NCBI GenBank assembly: GCA_003290165.1
Contig: QNQO01006214.1
Span: 1 to 64,000, forward strand
Source: Berberis thunbergii
Taxonomy: Eukaryota > Streptophyta > Magnoliopsida > Ranunculales > Berberidaceae
Length of the DNA stretch: 64,000 nucleotides
Reading direction: 5' to 3'
Positions 46,143 to 58,088 of the stretch are shown here, in pieces. Positions within the stretch are counted from its first letter, which is position 1, and every line of letters starts with the position of its first letter. The notes below the pieces were generated by a model. That model was not told where the DNA came from. It saw only the letters and a program-made list of their open reading frames with translations, and did no database searches. The translations under genes were made by a program, and so were the position numbers.

Positions 46143-49100
46143 ATGTCTGCTGCCATGACTGCTATTACTGAAATTGCTGCAAAAGACCTTAATAGGCCCT
46201 TTCGTTTTGAGGGCCAACACTTTAAAAGATGGAGACAAAAGATGCTGTTTTTCTTAACTACACAAAATGTGGCTTATGTCTGTGAAACTGAAAAACCGAA
46301 AATGCCTGCTGAACCTACTGAAACCCAAACCAAAGAATTAGACCGTTGGATTGGAAATGATTTTTTATGTAAAAATTTTATCCTGAATGGTCTGTCTGGT
46401 GACCTATATGATTATTATTGTTCTGAACAAACTGCAAAAGATATTTGGGATGCCCTTAGAAAGAAATATGACACTGAGGAGGCTGGCACAAAGAAATATG
46501 CTGTCAGTCGCTATCTGAAATTTCAGATGACTGATGATAAGTCTGTGGAAACTCAATCACACGAGCTTCAAAAGATTGCTCATGAAATTATATCTGAGGG
46601 AATGACTTTAGATGAGCAGTTTCAAGTAGCTGTTGTGATAGACAAATTGCCCCCTAGTTGGAAAGACTTTAAGAATGTCCTTAGGCATAAAACTAAAGAG
46701 TTTTCCCTAGAAAGTCTGATAACCCGACTTCGTATTGAGGAGGAAGCCAGGAAACAAGATCAGAAAGATGAAGTTCTGATTATTTCAAATCATAAGAAGT
46801 CTACCCCTGTTTCTCTGAAACCCAATGGAAAGACAATGAAAAATCAGAATAAAAACCGAAACTTTCAGAAACGGAACCAGCAGAACCGGAACAATCAGAA
46901 CCGCAACAATCAGAATCAGAATCAGAATCTTCCGCGAAATCAGAAAGGACAGAAACATCCCTTCAAGAATGATTCAGCACAGTTCCTTTGCTACACCTGT
47001 GGTAGGCCAGGGCATATGGCCAGGAACTGCCGGAATGGATCTCGCCCTGCACCTCAGGCGAACCTAACCGAAGACCAACTAATTGCCATGATCTCTGAGA
47101 TCAATGTTGTTGGTGGATCCGAGGGATGGTGGATAGACACTGGTGCTTCTCGACATGTCTGCTATGAACGAGAAATGTTCAAGTCCTATTCTGAAGCTGA
47201 GGACAAGAAAGTGTTGTTGGGTGATTCCCACTCCACTACAGTTGCTGGAACTGGAACAGTCGAATTGAAGTTTACCTCTGGAAAGACAGTCACCCTGAAA
47301 GACGTCTTGCATACTCCAGAGATGAGAAAGAACCTAGTTTCTGGTTTTCTTCTGAACAAGGCTGGGTTTACTCAAATTATAGGGGCTGATTTGTACACCA
47401 TTACTAAGAATAATGTATTTGTGGGGAAAGGGTATGCCACTGATGGAATGTTTAAGTTAAATGTTGAAGCAAATAAAATTTCTAGTTCTGCTTATATGTT
47501 GTGCACTTTTAATATCTGGCATGCTAGACTTTGTCATGTTAATAAACGCATTATTACAAACATGAGTAACTTAGGACTAATTCCAAAATTATCCTTAAGT
47601 GACTTTGAAAAGTGCAACTATTGTAGTCAAGCAAAGATAACCAAAACTCCACATAAATCTGTAGTTAGAGAATCTGAACCTTTAGATTTGATACACTCAG
47701 ATATATGTGAACTTAATGGTACATTGACTAGAAATGGAAAACGTTATTTTATTACGTTTATTGATGACTGTTCTGACTATACTTTTGTATACTTAATGAA
47801 AAATAAAAGTGATGCCTTTGAAATGTTTAAATTATTTTTGACTGAAGTTGAAAATCAATTTAATAGAAAGATAAAGAGACTTAGAAGTGATAGAGGCACT
47901 GAATATGATAGCAGTACTTTCGTAGAGTTCTATAATTCTCAAGGAATTATACATGAAACTACTGCACCATATTCTCCTGAGATGAATGGCAAAGCTGAAA
48001 GGAAAAATAGAACTCTCACCGAGTTAGTTGTTGCCATAATGCTTAACTCCGGTGCTGCATCGCACTGGTGGGGAGAAATAATCTTGACAGTCTGTTATGT
48101 GCTAAATAGAGTTCCCAAATCGAAAAGTAAAACATCTCCCTATGAGATTCTGAAAAATAGACAACCAAACTTGTCTTATTTGAAAACTTGGGGTTGTTTA
48201 GCTTATGTTAGGATTCCTGATCCTAAAAGGAATAAGCTAGCGAGTAGAGCATATGAATGTGCATTCATAGGATATGCCATGAACAGCAAAGCTTATAGAT
48301 TCTATAATATTAAAGATCAAGTTATTGTAGAATCAAATGACGTTGACTTTTATGAAGATAAATTTCCTTTTATTTCGAGGAATAGTGGGGGTACATCCAC
48401 AAACAATGTACCCTTGATCAGGATTAATGAAACTGAAAAAATCACAGAATCTGAGCCAAGAAGAAGTAAACGGAAACAAACTTCTAAGACATTTGGCCCC
48501 GATTACTATGTTTTCTCAGTCGAAGAGGATCCTCTTAGTTTTCAAGAGGCTCTATCCTCTATTGATGCCAATTTTTGGGAAGAGGCTATAGATGATGAAA
48601 TGTACTCTCTTGAGTCTAACAGAACCTGGCATTTAGTCGATCTGCCTCCAGGTTGCAAGACAATAGGATGTAAATGGGTATTTAAAAAGAAATTGAAACC
48701 CGATGGTAATGTTGACAAGTTCAAGGCTCGTCTCGTAGCCAAAGGGTATAGACAGAGGGAGAATGTTGATTTCTTTGACACATATTCTCCTGTAACCAGG
48801 ATTACATCTATTCGAGTGTTAATTTCTCTTGCTGCATTACACAACCTAGTTTTGCACCAAATGGACGTTAAGACTGCGTTTCTTAATGGCGATTTGGAAG
48901 AAGAAATTTACATGGACCAACCTGAAGGTTTTGTTATTCCAGGACAAGAACACAAAGTTTGCAAACTAGATAAATCACTATACGGTTTGAAACAAGCTCC
49001 AAAACAATGGCATGAAAAATTTGATAACCTTGTCATCGCACATGATTTTAATGTGAACGAAAGTGACAAATGCATTTACTATAAATCTGAAAATGGCATT

Positions 49101-50072
49101 TGCACTATAGTATGTCTATATGTGGATGACTTACTTATCTTTGGTTCAAATCTCCATGCCGTGAATAAAGTGAAAGCTTTATTGAGTGCAAACTTTGATA
49201 TGAAAGATCTTGGAGAAGCGAGTGTAATCCTTGGTATAAAGATTACTAGGTCTGAAAAGGGAATTTCTTTGGATCAATCAAATTATATCGAGAAGATCCT
49301 AAAGAAATATAATTACTCTGACTGTAAACCTGCATGTACTCCTTATGACTCTAGTGTCAAGTTGTTCAAGAACACCGGTGACGGTGTTAGACAATCTGAG
49401 TATGCGAGCATCATTGGTAGTCTTAGATATGCTACCGATTGCACTAGACCCGACATAGCTTACGCTGTTGGATTACTATGCAGATTTACAAGTAGACCTA
49501 GTATAGAGCATTGGCATGCAATTGAACGGGTCATGAGGTACCTGAAGAGGACTAAGAACCTCGGATTACATTATCAGAAGTTTCCCGCTGTCCTTGAAGG
49601 ATATAGCGATGCTGATTGGAACACCCTCTCAGATGACTCCAAAGCCACCAGTGGCTATATTTTTAATATAGCTGGTGGAGCTGTTTCTTGGAAGTCAAAG
49701 AAACAGACCATTTTGGCACAGTCCACTATGGAGTCAGAGATTATAGCATTAGCTACGGCTAGTGAAGAAGCAGGTTGGTTGAGAAACCTGCTAGCAGAGA
49801 TCCCTTTATGGGAAAAACCGATTCCAGCTGTCCTGATCCATTGCGATAGTACCGCGGCTATTGCAAAAATACAGAACCGTTATTATAACGGCAAGAAACG
49901 ACAAATACGTCGTAAGCACAGTACGATTAGAGAATTTCTATCTACTGGTGCTGTAAGAGTGGATCATGTACGAACTGATGCTAACTTGGCTGATCCTTTG
50001 ACGAAAGGATTAGCTAGAGAGAAGGTTTTCAAAACCTCGAAAGGAATGGGACTAATGCCCTTAGATTGTTGA
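46143..50072 (+). CDS. Copia gag-pol polyprotein, unit 2 (1,309 aa)
   Basis: The predicted protein is the same as that of unit 1 over its full length, as far as I can compare. Zinc knuckle, DTGA protease, integrase D-D-E, YVDD and RNase H residues are all present. Complete identity of two neighbouring interiors points to a very recent duplication within the array, gene conversion, or assembly from the same reads. Confidence 0.95.
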   Translation: MSAAMTAITEIAAKDLNRPFRFEGQHFKRWRQKMLFFLTTQNVAYVCETEKPKMPAEPTETQTKELDRWIGNDFLCKNFILNGLSGDLYDYYCSEQTAKDIWDALRKKYDTEEAGTKKYAVSRYLKFQMTDDKSVETQSHELQKIAHEIISEGMTLDEQFQVAVVIDKLPPSWKDFKNVLRHKTKEFSLESLITRLRIEEEARKQDQKDEVLIISNHKKSTPVSLKPNGKTMKNQNKNRNFQKRNQQNRNNQNRNNQNQNQNLPRNQKGQKHPFKNDSAQFLCYTCGRPGHMARNCRNGSRPAPQANLTEDQLIAMISEINVVGGSEGWWIDTGASRHVCYEREMFKSYSEAEDKKVLLGDSHSTTVAGTGTVELKFTSGKTVTLKDVLHTPEMRKNLVSGFLLNKAGFTQIIGADLYTITKNNVFVGKGYATDGMFKLNVEANKISSSAYMLCTFNIWHARLCHVNKRIITNMSNLGLIPKLSLSDFEKCNYCSQAKITKTPHKSVVRESEPLDLIHSDICELNGTLTRNGKRYFITFIDDCSDYTFVYLMKNKSDAFEMFKLFLTEVENQFNRKIKRLRSDRGTEYDSSTFVEFYNSQGIIHETTAPYSPEMNGKAERKNRTLTELVVAIMLNSGAASHWWGEIILTVCYVLNRVPKSKSKTSPYEILKNRQPNLSYLKTWGCLAYVRIPDPKRNKLASRAYECAFIGYAMNSKAYRFYNIKDQVIVESNDVDFYEDKFPFISRNSGGTSTNNVPLIRINETEKITESEPRRSKRKQTSKTFGPDYYVFSVEEDPLSFQEALSSIDANFWEEAIDDEMYSLESNRTWHLVDLPPGCKTIGCKWVFKKKLKPDGNVDKFKARLVAKGYRQRENVDFFDTYSPVTRITSIRVLISLAALHNLVLHQMDVKTAFLNGDLEEEIYMDQPEGFVIPGQEHKVCKLDKSLYGLKQAPKQWHEKFDNLVIAHDFNVNESDKCIYYKSENGICTIVCLYVDDLLIFGSNLHAVNKVKALLSANFDMKDLGEASVILGIKITRSEKGISLDQSNYIEKILKKYNYSDCKPACTPYDSSVKLFKNTGDGVRQSEYASIIGSLRYATDCTRPDIAYAVGLLCRFTSRPSIEHWHAIERVMRYLKRTKNLGLHYQKFPAVLEGYSDADWNTLSDDSKATSGYIFNIAGGAVSWKSKKQTILAQSTMESEIIALATASEEAGWLRNLLAEIPLWEKPIPAVLIHCDSTAAIAKIQNRYYNGKKRQIRRKHSTIREFLSTGAVRVDHVRTDANLADPLTKGLAREKVFKTSKGMGLMPLDC

Positions 50073-50649
50073 GTTATTCACGATGGTAACCCAACCTATA
50101 GACTGGAGATCCCAAGAAATAGGTTCAATGGGTAATAACAAGTCGTGAATGATATGATGTGAATCATGCTGAAAAAAAAAAAAAAAAACAATCTCATTCC
50201 TAGATTAAAGCATGAATTCCTGAAGCGATAAAAGGATGAGTTAAAAACTCTTAATGAGATCTATACTCTATGTGGAGTGGAGTACCTAGCTACAGGAGTA
50301 CTCTTGATAGACTCACCTAAGTGATTGTGGAAGTTTGGCCGCTTCCTATGGAATTTGTGGGCAAAATTCCTAGAGCCTTCACTTACTGGGATATACGTGC
50401 ATGGCCGTAAAGCACGGGCTTTTTAGACTTCACCCATGAAAAGGTTGTGCGTGTAATGTCTGTTAGAGATAGAGTTCAAAACTACGAGTTACTCTAGTAT
50501 ATTCTAAAGCATTAACACTACGCAAGAGTTCAAGTCGAAAGACACTTTTGTTTATGCACAATCTTATTGTTACAGATTGCTCGATGAAAAATTGTATCTT
50601 CCTCCAAGTGGAGGATTGTAAATTTGTTTTAAAAATCCAAGTGGGGGAT

Positions 50650-51779
50650 TGTTGGAACATTGGTTTTTAAAATAAAATAAATTGTGTGTAAACCTGGTTT
50701 GAACCCTAGACCTCTCCCCTAGATTGATCGTTGTATCAATTGTATAGTCCCATATCAACTATATACCTCTTTGAGAAAGAGTATATAAGAAGATAGTTAG
50801 GACTTGGGTTTGGACCCCTTGGGGGTACCACTCTTTTATGAGGAGGGGAGAGATAGGCCCTCGCGCCCGCCGCCGCCGTCCGTCCGGTTGGGTTGGGTCA
50901 TTTAGAAAGCAAACCTTTTTTTGCTAAAATTTTATTTACACAAAACAGAGACAAGCTCTCTCTTTCGGTCCCGTGATTTCAGCGACATGTTTCCATGCTT
51001 TCGGCTCCGCGATTCGTCTTGGTGCGTTCAGCTCCGCGAATCCAAAGCTAACGGTTTTCATTGTCGTTTTTCATCCTATAAAACAATCTCGAAATTCAGA
51101 GCTTTAAAAGAAAAAATCAGCATGAGCAGATCTTCTTCTGAAACGGGATTTCAAAACAGAGCTTCTTCTGTATTTGCTGGTTTTCCTAACAGAGTTCTTG
51201 TGAGCTCATTCTGAATCAAGAACAGAGCTGCTTCTTTCTTCAAACAGATCTTCGAATTTTCCAGCTTCAAGTTTTGCAATACAGCTGAAACAGAGACAAT
51301 ACAGTCTGTCTTCAAATCTGTTTTTCGCTATAAACGATCTTGCATATTTGAAATCTCCAGTTTTATTGCAAATAGAGTTGAGCTTCCAGTTCTTGCAAAT
51401 TTTCAGATTTGTGCTTCCAGTTAGAAATCAAATTCCAGTTCTTGCAAAAAGGTCCAGCATCCAGTACTGACAGTCTTGTGTCTTCAAAACAAAAACAGTC
51501 CGTGTTTTACATTTGTTCTAGCCGATTTCGATTCCGAGCAAATTAAGAAGAGGGTGATATGTATTCCGTTCACACACTGTGCAATTTGTGAACGAGACAG
51601 AAATTGTGTTCTGGGCTGTTTTATCCTGGGGACGGCGGGGCTACGAAACTGCTTGCACAAATTTGGGCAGAGCCGCGAAACGTCTTAAAGAGAGCGACCT
51701 AGTCCGCGACTCAACCCAAGAAATACTGGTACCATCGTTCCTACTATTTATTTCGAATTAACAGCATATTGTTTCAACA
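50650..51779 (+). repeat. Copia LTR3 (shared by units 2 and 3)
   Basis: 1,130 bp. It has several single-base deletions in homopolymers and a ~20-bp deletion near 51115-51125 compared with the other LTRs. It carries ctactattta near 51741, shared with LTR4 only. Confidence 0.93.
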
Positions 51780-51798
51780 ATTTTAAGACGTATTTTCT

Positions 51799-54700
51799 AT
51801 GTCTGCTGCCATGACTGCTATTACTGAAATTGCTGCAAAAGACCTTAATAGGCCCTTTCGTTTTGAGGGCCAACACTTTAAAAGATGGAGACAAAAGATG
51901 CTGTTTTTCTTAACTACACAAAATGTGGCTTATGTCTGTGAAACTGAAAAACCGAAAATGCCTGCTGAACCTACTGAAACCCAAACCAAAGAATTAGACC
52001 GTTGGATTGGAAATGATTTTTTATGTAAAAATTTTATCCTGAATGGTCTGTCTGGTGACCTATATGATTATTATTGTTCTGAACAAACTGCAAAAGATAT
52101 TTGGGATGCCCTTAGAAAGAAATATGACACTGGGGAGGCTGGCACAAAGAAATATGCTGTCAGTCGCTATCTGAAATTTCAGATGACTGATGATAAGTCT
52201 GTGGAAACTCAATCACACGAGCTTCAAAAGATTGCTCATGAAATTATATCTGAGGGAATGACTTTAGATGAGCAGTTTCAAGTAGCTGTTGTGATAGACA
52301 AATTGCCCCCTAGTTGGAAAGACTTTAAGAATGTCCTTAGGCATAAAACTAAAGAGTTTTCCCTAGAAAGTCTGATAACCCGACTTCGTATTGAGGAGGA
52401 AGCCAGGAAACAAGATCAGAAAGATGAAGTTCTGATTATTTCAAATCATAAGAAGTCTACCCCTGTTTCTCTGAAACCCAATGGAAAGACAATGAAAAAT
52501 CAGAATAAAAACCGAAACTTTCAGAAACGGAACCAGCAGAACCGGAACAATCAGAACCGCAACAATCAGAATCAGAATCAGAATCTTCCGCGAAATCAGA
52601 AAGGACAGAAACATCCCTTCAAGAATGATTCAGCACAGTTCCTTTGCTACACCTGTGGTAGGCCAGGGCATATGGCCAGGAACTGCCGGAATGGATCTCG
52701 CCCTGCACCTCAGGCGAACCTAACCGAAGACCAACTAATTGCCATGATCTCTGAGATCAATGTTGTTGGTGGATCCGAGGGATGGTGGATAGACACTGGT
52801 GCTTCTCGACATGTCTGCTATGAACGAGAAATGTTCAAGTCCTATTCTGAAGCTGAGGACAAGAAAGTGTTGTTGGGTGATTCCCACTCCACTACAGTTG
52901 CTGGAACTGGAACAGTCGAATTGAAGTTTACCTCTGGAAAGACAGTCACCCTGAAAGACGTCTTGCATACTCCAGAGATGAGAAAGAACCTAGTTTCTGG
53001 TTTTCTTCTGAACAAGGCTGGGTTTACTCAAATTATAGGGGCTGATTTGTACACCATTACTAAGAATAATGTATTTGTGGGGAAAGGGTATGCCACTGAT
53101 GGAATGTTTAAGTTAAATGTTGAAGCAAATAAAATTTCTAGTTCTGCTTATATGTTGTGCACTTTTAATATCTGGCATGCTAGACTTTGTCATGTTAATA
53201 AACGCATTATTACAAACATGAGTAACTTAGGACTAATTCCAAAATTATCCTTAAGTGACTTTGAAAAGTGCAACTATTGTAGTCAAGCAAAGATAACCAA
53301 AACTCCACATAAATCTGTAGTTAGAGAATCTGAACCTTTAGATTTGATACACTCAGATATATGTGAACTTAATGGTACATTGACTAGAAATGGAAAACGT
53401 TATTTTATTACGTTTATTGATGACTGTTCTGACTATACTTTTGTATACTTAATGAAAAATAAAAGTGATGCCTTTGAAATGTTTAAATTATTTTTGACTG
53501 AAGTTGAAAATCAATTTAATAGAAAGATAAAGAGACTTAGAAGTGATAGAGGCACTGAATATGATAGCAGTACTTTCGTAGAGTTCTATAATTCTCAAGG
53601 AATTATACATGAAACTACTGCACCATATTCTCCTGAGATGAATGGCAAAGCTGAAAGGAAAAATAGAACTCTCACCGAGTTAGTTGTTGCCATAATGCTT
53701 AACTCCGGTGCTGCATCGCACTGGTGGGGAGAAATAATCTTGACAGTCTGTTATGCTGCTAATAGAGTTCCCAAATCGAAAAGTAAACATCTCCCTATGA
53801 GATTCTGAAAAATAGACAACCAAACTTGTCTTATTTGAAAACTTGGGGTTGTTTAGCTTATGTTAGGATTCCTGATCCTAAAAGGAATAAGCTAGCGAGT
53901 AGAGCATATGAATGTGCATTCATAGGATATGCCAATGAACAGCAAAGCTTATAGATTCTATAATATTAAAGATCAAGTTATTATAGAATCAAATGACGTT
54001 GACTTTTATGAAGATAAATTTCCTTTTATTTCGAGGAATAGTGGGGGTACATCCACAAACAATGTACCCTTGATCAGGATTAATGAAACTGAAAAAATCA
54101 CAGAATCTGAGCCAAGAAGAAGTAAACAGAAACAAACTTCTAAGACATTTGGCCTCGATTACTATGTTTTCTCAGTCGAAGAGGATCCTCTTAGTTTTCA
54201 AGAGGCTCTATCCTCTATTGATGCCAATTTTTGGGAAGAGGCTATAGATGATGAAATGTACTCTCTTGAGTCTAACAGAACCTGGCATTTAGTCGATCTG
54301 CCTCCAGGTTGCAAGACAATAGGATGTAAATGGGTATTTAAAAAGAAATTGAAACCCGATGGTAATGTTGACAAGTTCAAGGCTCGTCTCGTAGCCAAAG
54401 GGTATAGACAGAGGGAGAATGTTGATTTCTTTGACACATATTCTCCTGTAACCAGGATTACATCTATTCGAGTGTTAATTTCTCTTGCTGCATTACACAA
54501 CCTAGTTTTGCACCAAATGGACGTTAAGACTGCGTTTCTTAATGGCGATTTGGAAGAAGAAATTTACATGGACCAACCTGAAGGTTTTGTTATTCCAGGA
54601 CAAGAACACAAAGTTTGCAAACTAGATAAATCACTATACGGTTTGAAACAAGCTCCAAAACAATGGCATGAAAAATTTGATAACCTTGTCATCGCACATG

Positions 54701-55727
54701 ATTTTAATGTGAACGAAAGTGACAAATGCATTTACTATAAATCTGAAAATGGCATTTGCACTATAGTATGTCTATATGTGGATGACTTACTTATCTTTGG
54801 TTCAAATCTCCATGCCGTGAATAAAGTGAAAGCTTTATTGAGTGCAAACTTTGATATGAAAGATCTTGGAGAAGCGAGTGTAATCCTTGGTATAAAGATT
54901 ACTAGGTCTGAAAAGGGAATTTCTTTGGATCAATCAAATTATATCGAGAAGATCCTAAAGAAATATAATTACTCTGACTGTAAACCTGCATGTACTCCTT
55001 ATGACTCTAGTGTCAAGTTGTTCAAGAACACCGGTGACGGTGTTAGACAATCTGAGTATGCGAGCATCATTGGTAGTCTTAGATATGCTACCGATTGCAC
55101 TAGACCCGACATAGCTTACGCTGTTGGATTACTATGCAGATTTACAAGTAGACCTAGTATAGAGCATTGGCATGCAATTGAACGGGTCATGAGGTACCTG
55201 AAGAGGACTAAGAACCTCGGATTACATTATCAGAAGTTTCCCGCTGTCCTTGAAGGATATAGCGATGCTGATTGGAACACCCTCTCAGATGACTCCAAAG
55301 CCACCAGTGGCTATATTTTTAATATAGCTGGTGGAGCTGTTTCTTGGAAGTCAAAGAAACAGACCATTTTGGCACAGTCCACTATGGAGTCAGAGATTAT
55401 AGCATTAGCTACGGCTAGTGAAGAAGCAGGTTGGTTGAGAAACCTGCTAGCAGAGATCCCTTTATGGGAAAAACCGATTCCAGCTGTCCTGATCCATTGC
55501 GATAGTACCGCGGCTATTGCAAAATACAGAACCGTTATTATAACGGCAAGAAACGACAAATACGTCGTAAGCACAGTACGATTAGAGAATTTCTATCTAC
55601 TGGTGCTGTAAGAGTGGATCATGTACGAACTGATGCTAACTTGGCTGATCCTTTGACGAAAGGATTAGCTAGAGAGAAGGTTTTCAAAACCTCGAAAGGA
55701 ATGGGACTAATGCCCTTAGATTGTTGA
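51799..55727 (+). pseudogene. Copia gag-pol, unit 3, frameshifted
   Basis: Same polyprotein as units 1 and 2, but broken. A one-base deletion near 53787 leads to a stop at 53806-53808 within the integrase C-terminal region. A one-base insertion near 53933 restores a frame that stays open to 55611. A one-base deletion near 55523 removes the RNase H C-terminal part. Substitutions also change residues, for example E-to-G at about residue 113 and R-to-Q near 54128. Protease, the integrase catalytic triad and YVDD are still encoded, but in separate frames. Most indels are in short A runs, so real decay and sequencing error are both possible. Confidence 0.93.
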
Positions 55728-56304
55728 GTTATTCACGATGGTAACCCAACCTATAGACTGGAGATCCCAAGAAATAGGTTCAATGGGTAATAACAAGTCG
55801 TGAATGATATGATGTGAATCATGCTGAAAAAAAAAAAAAAAAACAATCTCATTCCTAGATTAAAGCATGAATTCCTGAAGCGATAAAAGGATGAGTTAAA
55901 AACTCTTAATGAGATCTATACTCTATGTGGAGTGGAGTACCTAGCTACAGGAGTACTCTTGATAGACTCACCTAAGTGATTGTGGAAGTTTGGCCGCTTC
56001 CTATGGAATTTGTGGGCAAAATTCCTAGAGCCTTCACTTACTGGGATATACGTGCATGGCCGTAAAGCACGGGCTTTTTAGACTTCACCCATGAAAAGGT
56101 TGTGCGTGTAATGTCTGTTAGAGATAGAGTTCAAAACTACGAGTTACTCTAGTATATTCTAAAGCATTAACACTACGCAAGAGTTCAAGTCGAAAGACAC
56201 TTTTGTTTATGCACAATCTTATTGTTACAGATTGCTCGATGAAAAATTGTATCTTCCTCCAAGTGGAGGATTGTAAATTTGTTTTAAAAATCCAAGTGGG
56301 GGAT

Positions 56305-57457
56305 TGTTGGAACATTTGGTTTTTAAAATAAAATAAATTGTGTGTAAACCTGGTTTTGAACCCTAGACCTCTCCCCTAGATTGATCGTTGTATCAATTGT
56401 ATAGTCCCATATCAACTATATACCTCTTTGAGAAAGAGTATATAAGAAGATAGTTAGGACTTGGGTTTGGACCCCTTGGGGGTACCACTCTTTTATGAGG
56501 AGGGGAGAGATAGGCCCTCGCGCCCGCCGCCGCCGTCCGTCCGGTTGGGTTGGGTCATTTAGAAAGCAAACCTTTTTTTGCTAAAATTTTATTTACACAA
56601 AACAGAGACAAGCTCTCTCTTTCGGTCCCGTGATTTCAGCGACATGTTTCCATGCTTTCGGCTCCGCGATTCGTCTTGGTGCGTTCAGCTCCGCGAATCC
56701 AAAGCTAACGGTTTTCATTGTCGTTTTTCATCATATAAAACAATCTCGAAATTCAGAGCTTTAAAAAGAAAAAAATCAGAGCATCAAAACATATTTCTTG
56801 TGAGCAGATCTTCTTCTGAAACGGGATTTCAAAACAGAGCTTCTTCTGTATTTGCTGGTTTTCCCTACAGAGTTCTTGTGAGCTCATTCTGAATCAAGAA
56901 CAGAGCTGCTTCTTTCTTCAAAACAGATCTTCGAATTTTCCAGCTTCAAGTTTTGCAATACAGCTGAAACAGAGACAGATACAGTCTGTCTTCAAATCTG
57001 TTTTTCGCTATAAACGATCTTGCATATTTGAAATCTCCAGTTTTATTGCAAACAGAGTTGAGCTTCCAGTTCTTGCAAATTTTCAGATTTGTGCTTCCAG
57101 TTAGAAATCAAATTCCAGTTCTTGCAAAAAGGTCCAGCATCCAGTACTGACAGTCTTGTGTCTTCAAAACAAAAACAGTCCGTGTTTTACATTTGTTCTA
57201 GCCGATTTCGATTCCGAGCAAATTAAGAAGAGGGTGATATGTATTCCGTTCACACACTGTGCAATTTGTGAACGAGACAGAAATTGTGTTCTGGGCTGTT
57301 TTATCCTGGGGACGGCGGGGCTACGAAACTGCTTGCACAAATTTGGGCAGAGCCGCGAAACGTCTTAAAGAGAGCGACCTAGTCCGCGACTCAACCCAAG
57401 AAATACTGGTACCATCGTTCCTACTATTTATTTCGAATTAACAGCATATTGTTTCAA
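56305..57457 (+). repeat. Copia LTR4, lacking the terminal CA
   Basis: It ends ...TGTTTCAA and passes directly into host sequence GTCGCTGGG. The internal LTRs end TGTTTCAACA, so 2 nt are missing. TCAA is also present in the host at 38663-38666. Private changes include catcatataaaac and ttttccctacag. Confidence 0.92.
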
Positions 57458-58071
57458 GTCGCTGGGAACCTTAGAGTTTGAGGCCGGTTCGATAAGCAAA
57501 GTTGCAGTCATGATGGCTTTCCAGGTCCACTCCGCAAAAAATTCTTGAAAAATCAAGCTGAAAATCCAGTCACAGAACAAAAACGCTTACTGGTTTGAAT
57601 GCTCGTTAATGGTTGCATAATATTTGTTCATCTAATACTGTTAACCACGACCAATCTGTTTGAAAAGCAACCAAGGGAAAATCTGTCATGAACCCAACCC
57701 AAAGATATTTACTACTACTAGTCTGGATAAATACAAATACATAAAGATCAGACCAAATTACTACATTTTGTAGATTGCTAACAATATTATACCACAATAA
57801 TGTAAACCATTAAAATCATAACTGCCAGCCTCAGGTCATAAACAACGACAGTTTATTTGGATAAACTGCATGATGTCGTTACATATTCAAGATTTTTTTG
57901 GTGCTTTAACGAACTGTGTAGTACACATATATACAAAGGGAAGGCAAACAACATATCACTCGATTGACATGGAAAATTTTGACTGTACAATAAGCTAAGA
58001 TCTACCTAGTCAAGGAAGTTATCTAAGGGAACACCATACATACAACTAATTTCTGACATAGTTGTCGAAAC
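57458..58071. repeat. 614-bp host segment flanking the copia array, right copy
   Basis: Same length and order as 38667-39280, ending GTCGAAAC at 58071. It continues into the last exon of the HEAT/ARM-like gene, whose stop codon is at 58089-58091. This copy is therefore the original 3' flank of that gene. Confidence 0.93.
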
Positions 58072-58088
58072 TCTAGTGAAGGATCCAG

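Larger units (their letters stand above)
39281..57457 (+). mobile_element. Tandem Ty1/copia array: 3 units, 4 shared LTRs
   Basis: Structure LTR1-int1-LTR2-int2-LTR3-int3-LTR4 (units start 39281, 44969, 50650; LTR4 starts 56305). Each interior encodes one gag-pol frame in the order gag, protease, integrase, RT, RNase H, the Ty1/copia order. LTRs of 1,130-1,162 bp start TGTTGGAACA and end TGTTTCAACA, an almost perfect terminal inverted repeat. Units 1 and 2 are intact with identical polyproteins; unit 3 is diverged and frameshifted. There is no 5-bp TSD; instead both flanks are the same 614-bp host segment. Confidence 0.95.

Noticed and set aside
41398..54500. Minus-strand open frames of 77-100 codons repeated in each copia unit
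   Set aside because: They are shadows of the gag-pol frame and recur only because the units are repeated.
39281..57457. Array as three independent nested insertions
   Set aside because: Each junction between units is a single shared LTR with no TSD or host sequence between units.
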